Of a stretch of DNA of 64,000 bases, positions 10,944 to 21,752 are shown in pieces (the stretch's first letter is position 1; each line of letters opens with the position of its first letter). Made by a program: the position numbers and the translations under genes. The stretch is from positions 167,507,521 to 167,571,520 of the forward strand of contig NC_081406.1 of NCBI RefSeq assembly GCF_030272615.1. The letters run 5' to 3'. Under the pieces are notes generated by a model, which searched no databases, was not told the DNA's origin, and was given only the letters and a program-made list of their open reading frames with translations. Origin of the DNA: Cryptomeria japonica (taxonomy: Eukaryota; Streptophyta; Pinopsida; Cupressales; Cupressaceae).

Positions 10944-11966
10944 TGTTGGTATTATGGATATGTTGCTTGGTTTTGTCATTGATGTCAACATTTATCCTTC
11001 TGGAGATCTTTGATTATGTTCATTGGCAAGTTTAGTGACTTATGAAAAGTCACTAGTATTTGGTTCACTGACAGGTTATATTGTTCACCGGCACTAAGGA
11101 TAACTTGTTATCATATGGAGATTAGTTGGTTATGTCGAAGACATGGTTTGGACACTTGGTTTTGGATATTTGGTTATTGGTCTAATTGGATTGACATATT
11201 TGTTGTTACTGACAAATTGGTCTAGGTTATGAACTGGCATGCAATATCTATTCCAGATCAGCATGATGTGTTATGGAGATAGCTTAATCAATTAATATTA
11301 TTGTTAAGATGATATGATGCATCGCATCTTGACTTGTTGTAATTGATTTTTATTGTAATATTCTTAGTGAGCCGACCTACACATTTCATCTTAGGTTTTG
11401 GTATATATGTAAGATCTCAATTGTGAGATTCATATAGAGGTGGTAGGCAATAAGGTATTATAAGGTTGTGATATTCAATATATGTGAATATAAGATGAGC
11501 TACTCACACAGTCATCATTTGAAGGTTCAAGGAAGGACATTAAAGATACTACTTTGAGCAGTACATTATCATTGGATTTAATCATCTATTTTGTAGTCAG
11601 TGTGATTCCTATTTTGTGATTGAGCAGTGAGCTCTAGGCAGCTGGCCTTTTTGCATGTGTAGACCCAATTTGTAAACACATACTATCTACAGTAGTATCA
11701 TCTGATTGTGGGTAAGGTTTCCCACTGTGGTTTTTCCCCTTATAGGATTTCCACATACAAATCTTTGTGTTATGTGTTTTGGATATTGTTTCTCTTTCTG
11801 TTTCATGCATTAAGTTTCACCAGAACTATTATTAACTATTAATCTATTTACTGACATTTAGTTTGGTTTACCGGTATTAAGTTTCAAGTTTGGTTAAATC
11901 TATTTTGAGATAAAATTATTAGACAACTGATTCACCCCCCCTCTCAGTTGCCTCCGGGTCCTAACA
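10944..11966 (+). mobile_element. Copia-1 3' LTR (1023 bp)
   Basis: It starts TGTTGGTATTATGG and ends CCTAACA. The body matches 2004-2060 plus 5470-6384. A TATA-like element (ggtatatatgtaag) is near 11400. The conserved leader module (TTTCCCACTGTGG, CTTGTGTTATG-like, CACCCCCCCTCTCAGTT) lies in the last 300 bases. Confidence 0.9.
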
Positions 11967-12949
11967 TTGCCATCAATGCCAAAGGGGGAGATTGTTGGCT
12001 TGATGATGATTGTAATATATTCATCATATGTTGTCATTGATGAAACACATACAAACACATATGTTTATATTGTCTACCGGTATAACTTCAAGTTGTTTAT
12101 ACTACAACCGATATGCTAGAGATTATACTAAGAGGTTTATCTCTAACCGGTACTTTGTGATAATCGGTATATGCACACAAGACAACTAGTGGATACACAT
12201 TAAGCGGCATCAACATGAAGATCAAGCGGAGATTATATGAGGACATTCAAGGAAAATGGTTCATATATTTAACCCCAACTGGTATTAATTGTTCCAACCA
12301 ATATTCGTTGATTTTTGTGATGAGTTATGATCACTTGACCAGATACACTGCACCTAGGAAATTGTGTTATGATTTCTTTAGGCCAACATGAAAACATAAT
12401 GTCTATATATTGACATCATAATGAATTATTTCATGATGAGTGAAAGTGATATGTTGTGTGCGAAAGGAAAAATAGTTAAGTTGCAGAGTATGTAAAAGAG
12501 AAGTGTTGAATATGCTTAGAAGGATCTAATCAAGTAAGTATTGTGCTACTCAAATAGATCAAACCAATCCTATTGTTTTCTAACAATTATAGCATAATCA
12601 AAATCCCCTAACCAGGTAATCTCTAACAAGCTTCATTGTTGAAATACTCTAACAAGATTCTCTCCTAGCAGAGAAATTTGTAGACCCTAACTAGTTAGCT
12701 ATCTATTATTATAGATAGTTAACTTGTGAGTTCCATCTCACCATGGTTTTTTACCTATTTGGGCTTTCCACATACAAACACTTGTGTTATGGTGGATGTT
12801 TTACTTAGTTTGGATGATGTTATATCATTTTGGATTGCATGCATTGTGTTTAAAAGTTTTGTTAAGTTCATCTACAGTTTAGTGTTTGAAGTAGTTTAAT
12901 TTTTGGTGTCACTGATTCACCCCCCTCTTAGTTCTTTTCAAGTCCATCA
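11967..12949 (+). mobile_element. PPT plus 3' LTR of an older copia-type element
   Basis: CCAAAGGGGGAGAT (11978-11992) is a polypurine tract directly before an LTR starting TGTTGGCTTGATGATG at 11993 and ending CCATCA at 12949 (957 bp). The rest of this element lay to the left and was displaced or deleted: Copia-1 is inserted just before the PPT. The same LTR family occurs as a solo LTR at 28372-29444. A TATA-like sequence (tgtctatatattg) is near 12402. The leader carries CTCTAACAAG repeats. Confidence 0.8.
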
Positions 12950-13116
12950 GTCCCATATTCCATTCTGCAATGTCTCCAAATGTGCTTTCATTCTCTCCTT
13001 CTAGTACAAAAAGTTTGTGCCATCAAATATCAAACCTTTTTAATGCACGTCTTGTACCATCTAGGATCTATGTAAAACATTAAGGCTATCAAAAGGAACC
13101 TTGGTCTGATACCAAT
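12950..13116 (-). mobile_element. Copia-C-like gag leader and PBS fragment
   Basis: The segment matches 27295-27464 (cattctctccttctagtaca, tttgtgccatc, tctgataccaat). It therefore corresponds to the start of the Copia-C internal region on the minus strand and includes the PBS at about 13104-13116. It lies to the left of a Copia-C LTR that also has a PPT on its right, so the LTR is flanked by both ends of internal sequence. This is the signature of a tandem LTR-internal-LTR-internal arrangement. Confidence 0.65.
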
Positions 13117-14262
13117 TGTTGAACCCAAGGAAATACTAAGAGGGGGGCTACATCAATTATGATTAAAATTAATGCATCACATAACAAATTAATTAGCAAC
13201 ACAAAATCGACACATCAACATCGAGATTTTCTATGTGGGAAACCCAAACAGGGAAAAACCATGGTGAGAACCTACCCACATTATATATCCACTATGTATA
13301 TCATATTACAATAAAATATCTCATAGCTCCAAACTTGTAGACCAAGGCTAATTTCTCTTGGGACAATATATAAAAATCACTTGCAAACATGATGCTAACT
13401 ACAATAGGGAATGATGTAACAAATTGATTTTAAAAGAAGGGTCTCTTGATCATGAAGCTATCTGTGAACTCTACATCAAGAAATAAACATCAACACACAA
13501 AAGTTAGACCTCATCTATCAACACATTGTCTCATACTTTTGCCATAGTCTCAAGCAGCTTGCATATCATGCAAACAAAACTCTTCTTCTTTGTTCTTCAC
13601 TGAATTTCGCTGACTATCCTCACATCAAATTCTTTACCTCATACTTCTTCATATATTACCCACACAAATAAATCACATGAATTATTTATATAGAAGATAG
13701 ATCATAAAAACCTAAACCAAGTTAGCCTAAAACAAAACATACCTTTTGGACCAAAAATGCTAATCCACTCTAGGAGAAAGAGGGGATCAAAACACATCTT
13801 CCTAAGATCATTCCACCAATCCACAATCATCAAAACATAACCCATAATATTCCAACACATAACATGTCCATATAAAAAATTAATGACCAAAACATATTCT
13901 CTAATGCAAATTACTCTTATATAGATCTCCACATGCTATGGTGATACCCATGACACATAAAAATTACCTTCCACAAATCATGTCTAGACCCATAAAGTAG
14001 GATTAACATAGTATATAATAACCAGCTATGAAATAAGAGTAATAAATACATATCGATAATGCCAAAAACATAACTAAATAAGATAACAATACCAAACAAC
14101 ATTAGTAACACTTCTTGGACCCGAACATTTTTGGAACAACCAATAAAATAAATACAACACCAAAATAATAAGATATCTCTGCACCATAGACTTTTTGAAC
14201 CAACAAGTACTTGGAACAACAAGTTTGACATCAATGACAACCACAACAACACACTTCAAACA
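13117..14262 (-). mobile_element. Copia-C left LTR (1146 bp)
   Basis: On the plus strand it starts TGTTGAACCCAAGG after a PBS complement and ends CACTTCAAACA at 14262. The next bases, ATCTCCCTCTTTGTC, are the complement of a PPT. Its minus-strand copy on the right is 27465-32580 with later insertions removed. Open frames here (for example 13702-13932 minus) are LTR sequence without protein similarity that I can see. Confidence 0.8.
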
Positions 14263-15716
14263 ATCTCCCTCTTTGTCATTGATGGAAACACTTGACCAAT
14301 CTGACCAACACAATACTACTCTATGAGAAACTGCATTCTCTTTCACTCCAAAGTAAATTTCCTCTATCTCTCGCTCTTTTCCATAAAAAAAAAATGTCAC
14401 AACACCAACACACACTCCAATGCTCCTCTTGAGAGTATCCACAACATCAATTTAGGGAGAAGAATTTCTCTTGAAATCTCCCCCTAGAAAGATACATCTC
14501 CATAATGCACCTAGCTAAAAGGGAGGGAAATAACCCCAAACTTCTCTCAAAGAAGTTGAAATGTATCCTTTTCAAATGCCTTGGTGAAAATATATACAAC
14601 CTATTCTTTTCTATAAATATATCTCAACCAAAATTCCTTCTCAACAACTTTCTCTAGAAGTAGTGATATCTGATTAAAATGTGTTTTGTTTTCTAATGTA
14701 TAACCAAATTTTTTGAAATTTTTATTGCACTTGTATTGTCACACATAATAGAAATTGCTTCATCATATGTTACTTTAATTTCTTTAAGAGTCTGTCTCAT
14801 CCACATTCCCTGAGTACAACAAGATGCTACTACAATATTTTCTTCTTCAACAGTAGATAGAGAAACAAAATCCTATTTCTTATTGAACCGGGAGACCAAT
14901 CTATCTCCTAAAATGAAAGCACCACCACTAGTACTATTCTATTCATTATTACTTCCAACCCAATATGCATCAGTATAAGCCTTCAACATAAAATCTCCAC
15001 ATTTTTGTACCAGAGTCCAAAATCCATAGTACCTTTCAAATATCTAAAAATTATTTTCACAGCTTTCTCAAGTGTCACCTTCATATTTTCCTAAAAGTTA
15101 GCCACCAAACACACAACCTGTATGATATCTAGTCTGGATGCAGGAAAATATAACAATCCATGAACCATTGACCTGTACTTCTTCTGATCAACCTCCAAAG
15201 ACTCGTCATCTTTTCCTTAGCTTGCAACTAGTGTTCAAAGGAGTTGTAAAAATTTTCAAACCATCAAAATAAAATTTATTCAACATCTCATTTACATATT
15301 TGCTTTGTGAGATAAAAATTATAATTTTAGATTGAATAACTTGTAACCCAATAAAGGATAACTCACCAATCATTGACATTTCAAATTATTTCTACATCTC
15401 TTTAGAAAACTCTTTGCATAAGCTATCACTCCCTTTGAATATAATGTCATCAACATATAAACTATAACAATTAGTAACTTATCCCCATCAAACTTAAAAT
15501 AAAGATTATTGTCTTCCATACCTTTCATGAAATTTTGTCAAAGAAAATACTCATCTAATTTTGTATACCAGGCCCTAGGTGCTTGTTTAAGCCCATAGGA
15601 TGCTATCTCCAGTCTGCACATCGTATCCAAATCTTTTGTTAATTTGAACCCATTTAATTACTCAATGTATACTTCTTCTTCTAGATCTCCATTTAAAAAT
15701 GTTGAGTTGACATCCA
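14263..15716 (-). pseudogene. Copia-C reverse transcriptase C-terminus and RNase H
   Basis: The minus strand still shows copia pol remnants. The terminal RNase H motif (IFTKAFEKDTF) lies near 14540-14600. A RNase H segment related to the YLKGTMDFG motif of relatives is near 15030. The reverse transcriptase word resembling [10 protein letters not shown] is near 15570, and a damaged VDD catalytic block is near 15440, where the reading frame is disturbed. The sequence stops abruptly at 15716 within the [17 protein letters not shown] region and resumes at 25445, on the other side of Copia-D. No long open frame survives. Confidence 0.75.
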
Positions 15717-17075
15717 TGTTGGCAACAACAATGATGGAAAAATGAGAGGGGGGGGCGTGAATCAGTTCTCACCGGATAAGCAAACTTAACCTCAAATGCA
15801 AATCTGATTAACTACAACAATAAAAAGGATAAGAAAATTGATAGCACAACACAAAACACCATGATTTTGATGTGGAAAACCTATTTAAGGGAAAAACCAT
15901 GGTGGGAACCTACCCACAATTAGACGATACTCTGTAGTAGTATGTGAAAATTACAATGGGGAATGCAAATTCATTCAGGCTAACTTTCTAGAGCTCACTG
16001 CTCAAAATATAATAACCCTAAAGGCTACAACCCTCAAGGAAGGTTCACTACCTTAGAAGGAAGTGTCACTGACTTGCAAAATATTTGGACAACAATCCAA
16101 AATAAATTGAACTAAAAGCATAGCATCTACAAATGCCTAGTAACAGTTCTCATTAAGCACATTTGTCTACTCTGCAACACTTCAATCTATGTTCAATCAC
16201 AAATCTGAAGGATGTATTTACTTGTTTACACCTTTTCCATTCTTTGATAATGCAGACACTTTATTGAGACCTGATTTACATGACTATACCATTAATATAT
16301 ACTGATCATCAACCTTGACAACAAGATCGACCAAACCCTCAACTCTCAATTACAAAATTACATCACACAATACAAAGGTCAACCACCAGATCAATATTAT
16401 GATATTCATGACATAACATGGACCTAAACCAAATGCACAAACACACAACACCACCATAATCAACTCCAAGATCAACTGCAACACTCTACACCACCAAATA
16501 GGTCTCATATCATGAAGAACACCACCAGATAAACAAAACACCAAAACCATGCACATAGATCAATGCATATCATCAAAACAAATAGGAAGTAATTAGGAAA
16601 CACCAGCAAGGATGTTAGAATCATCTGTAATAGCTGGACCAACACCACTTATCAAATCTTCATCAATCAACATCTGAAACTCAAGAACACTCAAACAACA
16701 TCAACTGTCACAAGGAAAGATAACCTGCAGAGCACCAAATCATGATCCATCTAAAATGAAGATACACATGAACATCCAAAACAATCTCCCAAAACCACAA
16801 CTCAAGATTTGATCACACCAAAATATATTGGAGGAAATACCAAACTCTGCAAAGCATTGATCAAAAGAATCAAATTATAAAGTGGATCATATGATATGAT
16901 CAATTAAACTCCCAGATCACTGAAACCAATACAAAAAGATATAATGATAGTAGAAATACTCCATATATTGAACCCTGATCCAAATGAACCAATCTGCAAC
17001 CACCAGAGCAATAAATCATAGGAATATGTTGACATCAATGACAACAACATATCCTAGCAACAACAATTTCCAACA
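15717..17075 (-). mobile_element. Copia-D 3' LTR (left, 1359 bp)
   Basis: It begins TGTTGGCAACAACAATGATGG and ends TTTCCAACA, followed by the PPT complement ATCTCCCCCTTTGGC. On the plus strand its first 200 bases hold the inverted form of the common leader module (gaggggggggcgtgaatc; gggaaaaaccatggtggg). Confidence 0.85.
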
Positions 17076-17405
17076 ATCTCCCCCTTTGGCATTAATGGTA
17101 AAATGTGGATATGAAAAACAATCAATGCAAAAAAAGAAAACATCTCCAACAAACTCCCCCTAAGATCAAGCTCACCAACAGTAGATAAGACATTTTTTCA
17201 CATGCTTTCTCTCCCCCTTTGACATCAATGACAAAGGTTCTCAAAACTAAAAACCAAACTCTCCCCTTACATAAACAAATCATGATTATAACTAGCTCAA
17301 GTGAACCACAAACATACTACTCCATCAGACGAGCAACATAAACTCACCAATCCAGACAAAAAGATAAGACTGTGAAGTCCACCAGATTGATGCAACTCAA
17401 TGCAT

Positions 17406-18991
17406 CTAGATCCCATCAAGAGGGGTAGATACCCCTAACTTGTCTCTCAAATAGACAAATGTATCTACAAGAAAAGTTTTGGTGACAATATCAGCATTTT
17501 GTTCCTTTGTAGACACATACTCTATCTTCACTTCCTCTCCACTGACTTTTTGTCTCAAGAAATAATACTTGATTGATACATGTTTATTCTTTGAATGTTG
17601 CACCAAGTTCTTTGACATATTAATAGCACTGGAATTATCACAATATGTGATAGTAGGCTCATCATAGACAACTTTGATATCCTTCAAAATTTGTTTCATC
17701 CAAACTACCTGAGTGTATTTACTAGCAACAACAATGTATTCAACTTCAACAGTAGATAGGGAAACTGAATCTTGTTTCTTACTTGCCCATGAAACCACTT
17801 TCTTACCAAAAAGAATGTACCACTAGAGGTACTCCTCCAGTCATCAACATCACCAGCCCAATTAACACCAATGTAAGAACATAACATGAAATCATCATTC
17901 CTCAAATGCCATAAACCATAATCCACAACCCCTTTCAAGTATTTGAATATCCTTTTTACATCAGTGACATGAATCTCTTTCAGATTAGCTTGATATCTAG
18001 CAGTCACGCACACAACATGCATAATGTCAGGTCTAGTCTAAGTCATATATAGCAGTCCACCAACCATAGATCTATACAAGGTATGATTAGTTTTTGAAGA
18101 TTCATCATTCTTGGACAATTTGTAGCCAATGATCATAGGAGTTCTAACTGGTTTAGAATATTCTAACGCAAAATTATTTAGTAATTACTTCACATATTTA
18201 TCCTGAGATATAAAAATACCTTTTCCAATCTGTAAAATATGCAAACCTAAGAAAAATTTCATTTCACCTGTCATAGACATCTTAAATTCTTTCTGCATAT
18301 CATCGACAAACTTCATACTCAAGTCATCATCTCCTCCAAAGATAATGTCATCAACAAAAACTTCAATAATCAAAATGTTATCATTCTCAATCTTGAGATA
18401 TAGATTACTATCATTAGTGCCTTTATTAAATCCCAATTTCAGCAAATCCTTATCCAATCTAGCATACCATGCTCTAGGGGCTTGTTTTAGTCCATAAAGA
18501 GCTTTCTTCAGTTTACATACCATGTCTCCATCATTTGATAGTGAAAATCCATTAGGTTGCTCAATGTAGACTTCTTCCTCAAGATCACCATTCAAAAAGG
18601 CTGACTTGACATCCATCTGATATACTTTAAAATCCTTGTAAGTAGCATATGCAAGTAATAGTCTAACAACTTCAAGTCTAGCTACCAGAGAAAAAGTCTC
18701 CTCATAATCAATTCCTTCCTTTTGTGAATATCCTTTGCATATCAATCTGGCTTTATTTCTGACAACTTCTCCGACTTCATTCAATTTGCTCTTGAATACC
18801 CATTTAATACCAACCACTTTCTTGTCTTTAGGTCTAGGTACAAGTTTCCATGTGTTATTTTTTTCAATCTGATTCAATTCTTCTTCCATAGCCTTCATCC
18901 AATTTTCATCTTTGTAGGCTTCAACAACATCTTTAGGTTCAATTTTAGAAATCAAACATACCTCTTTAGCAACTAGCCTTCTTCTACTCAT
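17406..18991 (-). pseudogene. Copia-D reverse transcriptase and RNase H
   Basis: The frame 18991-18185 carries almost the whole reverse transcriptase: [48 protein letters not shown] and the catalytic [10 protein letters not shown] stop at about 18187 separates it from the RNase H part. That part continues 18022-17705 and, after a frameshift near 17800, 17798-17406, with YCDNSSAINMSKN and HVSIKYYFLRQKVSG, ending LGVSTP. The order and lengths match copia pol. The conserved reverse transcriptase core is unusually long and uninterrupted for this window, but integrase and protease upstream are damaged, so the element cannot be active. Confidence 0.9.
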
Positions 18992-19299
18992 TATGCCTTT
19001 GTTTTTATCACCAATGATCTAGTTTTCAGAATGATTCAATCTCACATACCTCAGAGTATTCTGATTATTCTGATTTTTAGGTTCCTGCACCTCTTCACTG
19101 GCAACAACAATATCTGGATTAACAGTTTCTACTAGATCATTCTGTTTCATTCTTCTATCTGAATTTTCTTTAAGACAACACTACAATTATCATCATATCT
19201 ACATGCTTTTATTTCTTTTCCACAGTTCTCGTCAACCTTCACATTTGCACATTCTACTATCTTTCTCAGTCTCTTATTGTAGCACTAGTAGGCTTTTCT

Positions 19300-20244
19300 C
19301 TTTGTAGAATATCTTGAGAAAATTCCCTCATCACTTCTTGCATCAAACCTTCCTATATCCTCATCTCTCTTGATATAACACTTGCTTCAAAAATTTTTGA
19401 AATATCTCACAGTAGGAACATGATCAAACCATAGATCATAAGGAGTTTTACCGAAATCACCTTTTAATAGAACTCGGTTGAATGTGTAAACAATAGTGCT
19501 AATATCTTCTCTCCAATAGATCTTTGAAACATTCCCTTCAATTAGCTTAGTCCTTGCAACATCCAAGATAGTTTTGTTCTTCCTTTCAACAACTCCATTT
19601 TTCTATGGGGTTCTAGGAGTAAATAATTGTCTTCTAATTCTATGCTTCTCATAGAATGAGACAAACTCACAGAAACAAAATTCTCCTCCTTTGTTTGATC
19701 TCAGACATTTTATCTTTAGTCTTGTTTTAGTCTCAACCTTTACTTTGAATATCTTGAATTTGTCCAATGCTTCTGATTTTTCCCTCAAAAAGGTAACCCA
19801 CATCATCTTGGAATAATCATCAATTAGTAACATGAAATATCTATCACTTTGCACACTTCTTATTGCTATATGTCCATATAGGTCACTATGCAGAAGATCT
19901 AGAAATCCATCACATGTATATTGCTTACTCTTGAAAGAAATTCTTGTTTTCTTTCCCATTTGACATTCCTTACATACCAAATTAGCAGGCTTAACAATTT
20001 TAGACAAATCTCTAACAACTTGAGTATAAATGATCTTAATCATTGAGTCAAAATTAACATGACACATTATCATATGCCATAACCAACTTTCATCAATCTT
20101 AGAAATCAAGCAATTTTTGTCACGAGCATTTAAATGAAAGATATTACCTTTAGTCTTAGTTCCTAATGAAATTAGTATATTGGAGGCATTTAGGATCTTG
20201 CATTTTCCATTCTTGAATTGCAAATCATAACCTTTGTCAACCAT
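19300..20244 (-). pseudogene. Copia-D integrase
   Basis: The frame 20244-19603 covers the GAG-pre-integrase region (SWLWHMIMCHVNF, with Arg-Arg replaced by Ile-Met compared with relatives), the CKECQMGKKTRISF zinc site, and the core with LLHSDLYG and RSNKGGEF. The second catalytic Asp (RSD in relatives) is Asn here. The frame ends at TPRTP just before the third catalytic residue; about 300 further bases still resemble integrase C-terminus. The lost Asp alone would abolish strand transfer. Confidence 0.85.
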
Positions 20245-21598
20245 CTATACAATACTTAAAAGATTATGCTTCAAACCTTCAACATACAAGACATCATCAA
20301 TGTTATTCTTACCATCAAAGGAAATAGAACCTCTACCAGAGATCACACAATCTTTTTCATCTCCAAATATTACTATTCCACCATCATACTTCTCCATATT
20401 CACAAATTTTCTTTTATCATCGGTCGTATGATGTGAACAACTATTGTCAATTACCCATTCATCATTCTCTTCAACTTTAGTAGCTAAATATTTTTCTTGA
20501 ATAGTTATCTTGTAGGATCAACGGGTACAGGTCCATCTTCTTTAATAGAAATAAACACAATTTCATCTCCTTCTGATTCTTCATCTATAACACCTTCATC
20601 AATAGCATAATAATAGTTCTTCCGATGTTTATACTTCTAATTAGGCTTGTAAGGCATATCATACTCTGCAGGCTTCTCATATCTACCATTCCTATAATGC
20701 TTATCAAATTTATCATGCCTATCATATTTAGACATTCTCTTTAGGCACCTAGAAGAAAAATGTCCTATCTTATTGCAAGAGAAACATTTCAGCTGCAATT
20801 TTCCATCATACTTACTAACTCCTTTAGGCAATCTCTAGGTAATCAATATTTCAAGCTCATCCAATTCTCTTTCTTTCTCTTCCATCTCTCTTCTCTCTCT
20901 CTATCATATCTGGATATTATCTATTCTTCATAATAATACTTTTTCTTTCTGAATACAAATTCTCTAAATGTTGTCATAGAATTTCCATGTGATTCACCAA
21001 ATTCGCTCAGTTCAAATGCAACAATCTTTCCAACCAACATATCTCTTATCACATTAGTCACACTCTGGATCTCATCAATAGTAGCTACCTTATGTTTGTA
21101 AGCAGGAGGCAATGATCTCAACACCTTAGCAACAATTTCATCTTCTTCAAGGGTTCCACTAGCACATCTAATACCTAGGACAAGGTCATTCACCTTATTC
21201 ATGAAGGTTGATATGTTCTCATCTTCTCCCATCTTTAGCATCTCATACTTCCCTTTCAAACTCTATAACTTAGCAACTTTAACTTTTTTATCTCCTTCAT
21301 ATAAGGTCTCAAGATTCTCCCAGATCTCATGTGCAGTATGAAGTCCCATCACATTAGTCATCTCAGAATTAGTCAGGCCACTCAACAATGCTTCCTTAGA
21401 TCTAATGTTATTTTTAGCATCCTTGATCTTAGCAACAGTAACCGGTCCATTCTAAGGAACAAAATAGGCATCCTTTGTAATCTTCTAGTAATCCTCTCTA
21501 AGACATTTCAAGTGTACCTCCATCTAGTTCTTCCATATAGCATAGTTTCTTCCATCAAATCTCAAGCTCTCCTTAAAGAAAACAACTCCAGTTGCCAT
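20245..21598 (-). pseudogene. Copia-D gag, zinc knuckle and protease
   Basis: A minus-strand ATG at 21598 begins MATGVVFFKESLRFDGRNYA, the copia gag start. The frame has stops and resumes as 21259-20921 (TFMNKVNDLVLGIRCASG, VLRSLPPAYKHKV). The zinc knuckle near 20775 reads CFSCNKIGHFSSRC and keeps CX2CX4HX4C. The protease near 20455 reads WVIDNSCSHHTTDD where DSGCSHHMTGD is expected, so the catalytic DSG has become DNS. At least one frameshift separates the blocks. The PBS next to the right LTR is also degraded (CTCTGATAGAAAT). Confidence 0.85.
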
Positions 21599-21653
21599 CT
21601 TGGATCTCCTCAAGTAGTAAGCTTCTTTCGAAGGATCTAGCTCTGATAGAAAT

Positions 21654-21752
21654 TGTTGGCAACAATAATGATGGAAAACTAAGAGGGGAGGGTGAATCAA
21701 TTTTCACTGGATTAGAAAACTTAATCTCAAATGCAAATTTGATTAACTGCAA
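21654..21752 (-). mobile_element. Copia-D 5' LTR, first fragment
   Basis: About 99 bases match 15717-15815 (gttggcaacaataatgatgg; caaatgcaaatttgattaac). The LTR breaks off at element E and resumes at about 24191. Confidence 0.85.

Larger units (their letters stand above)
2004..11966 (+). mobile_element. Copia-1: LTR retrotransposon (Ty1/copia), split by a LINE
   Basis: The plus-strand copia element has a 5' LTR remnant (2004-2060 and 5470-6384), PBS at 6387-6398, gag-pol 6442-10597 and 3' LTR 10944-11966. The first 100 or so bases of the 5' LTR are missing; alignment to the 3' LTR resumes at the equivalent of about 11050. Domain order gag, protease, integrase, reverse transcriptase, RNase H defines Ty1/copia. 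The element is dead: one frameshift and many stops. No TSD can be checked because the left end is lost. On the right it abuts the PPT of another element, so it inserted into that older element. Confidence 0.85.
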
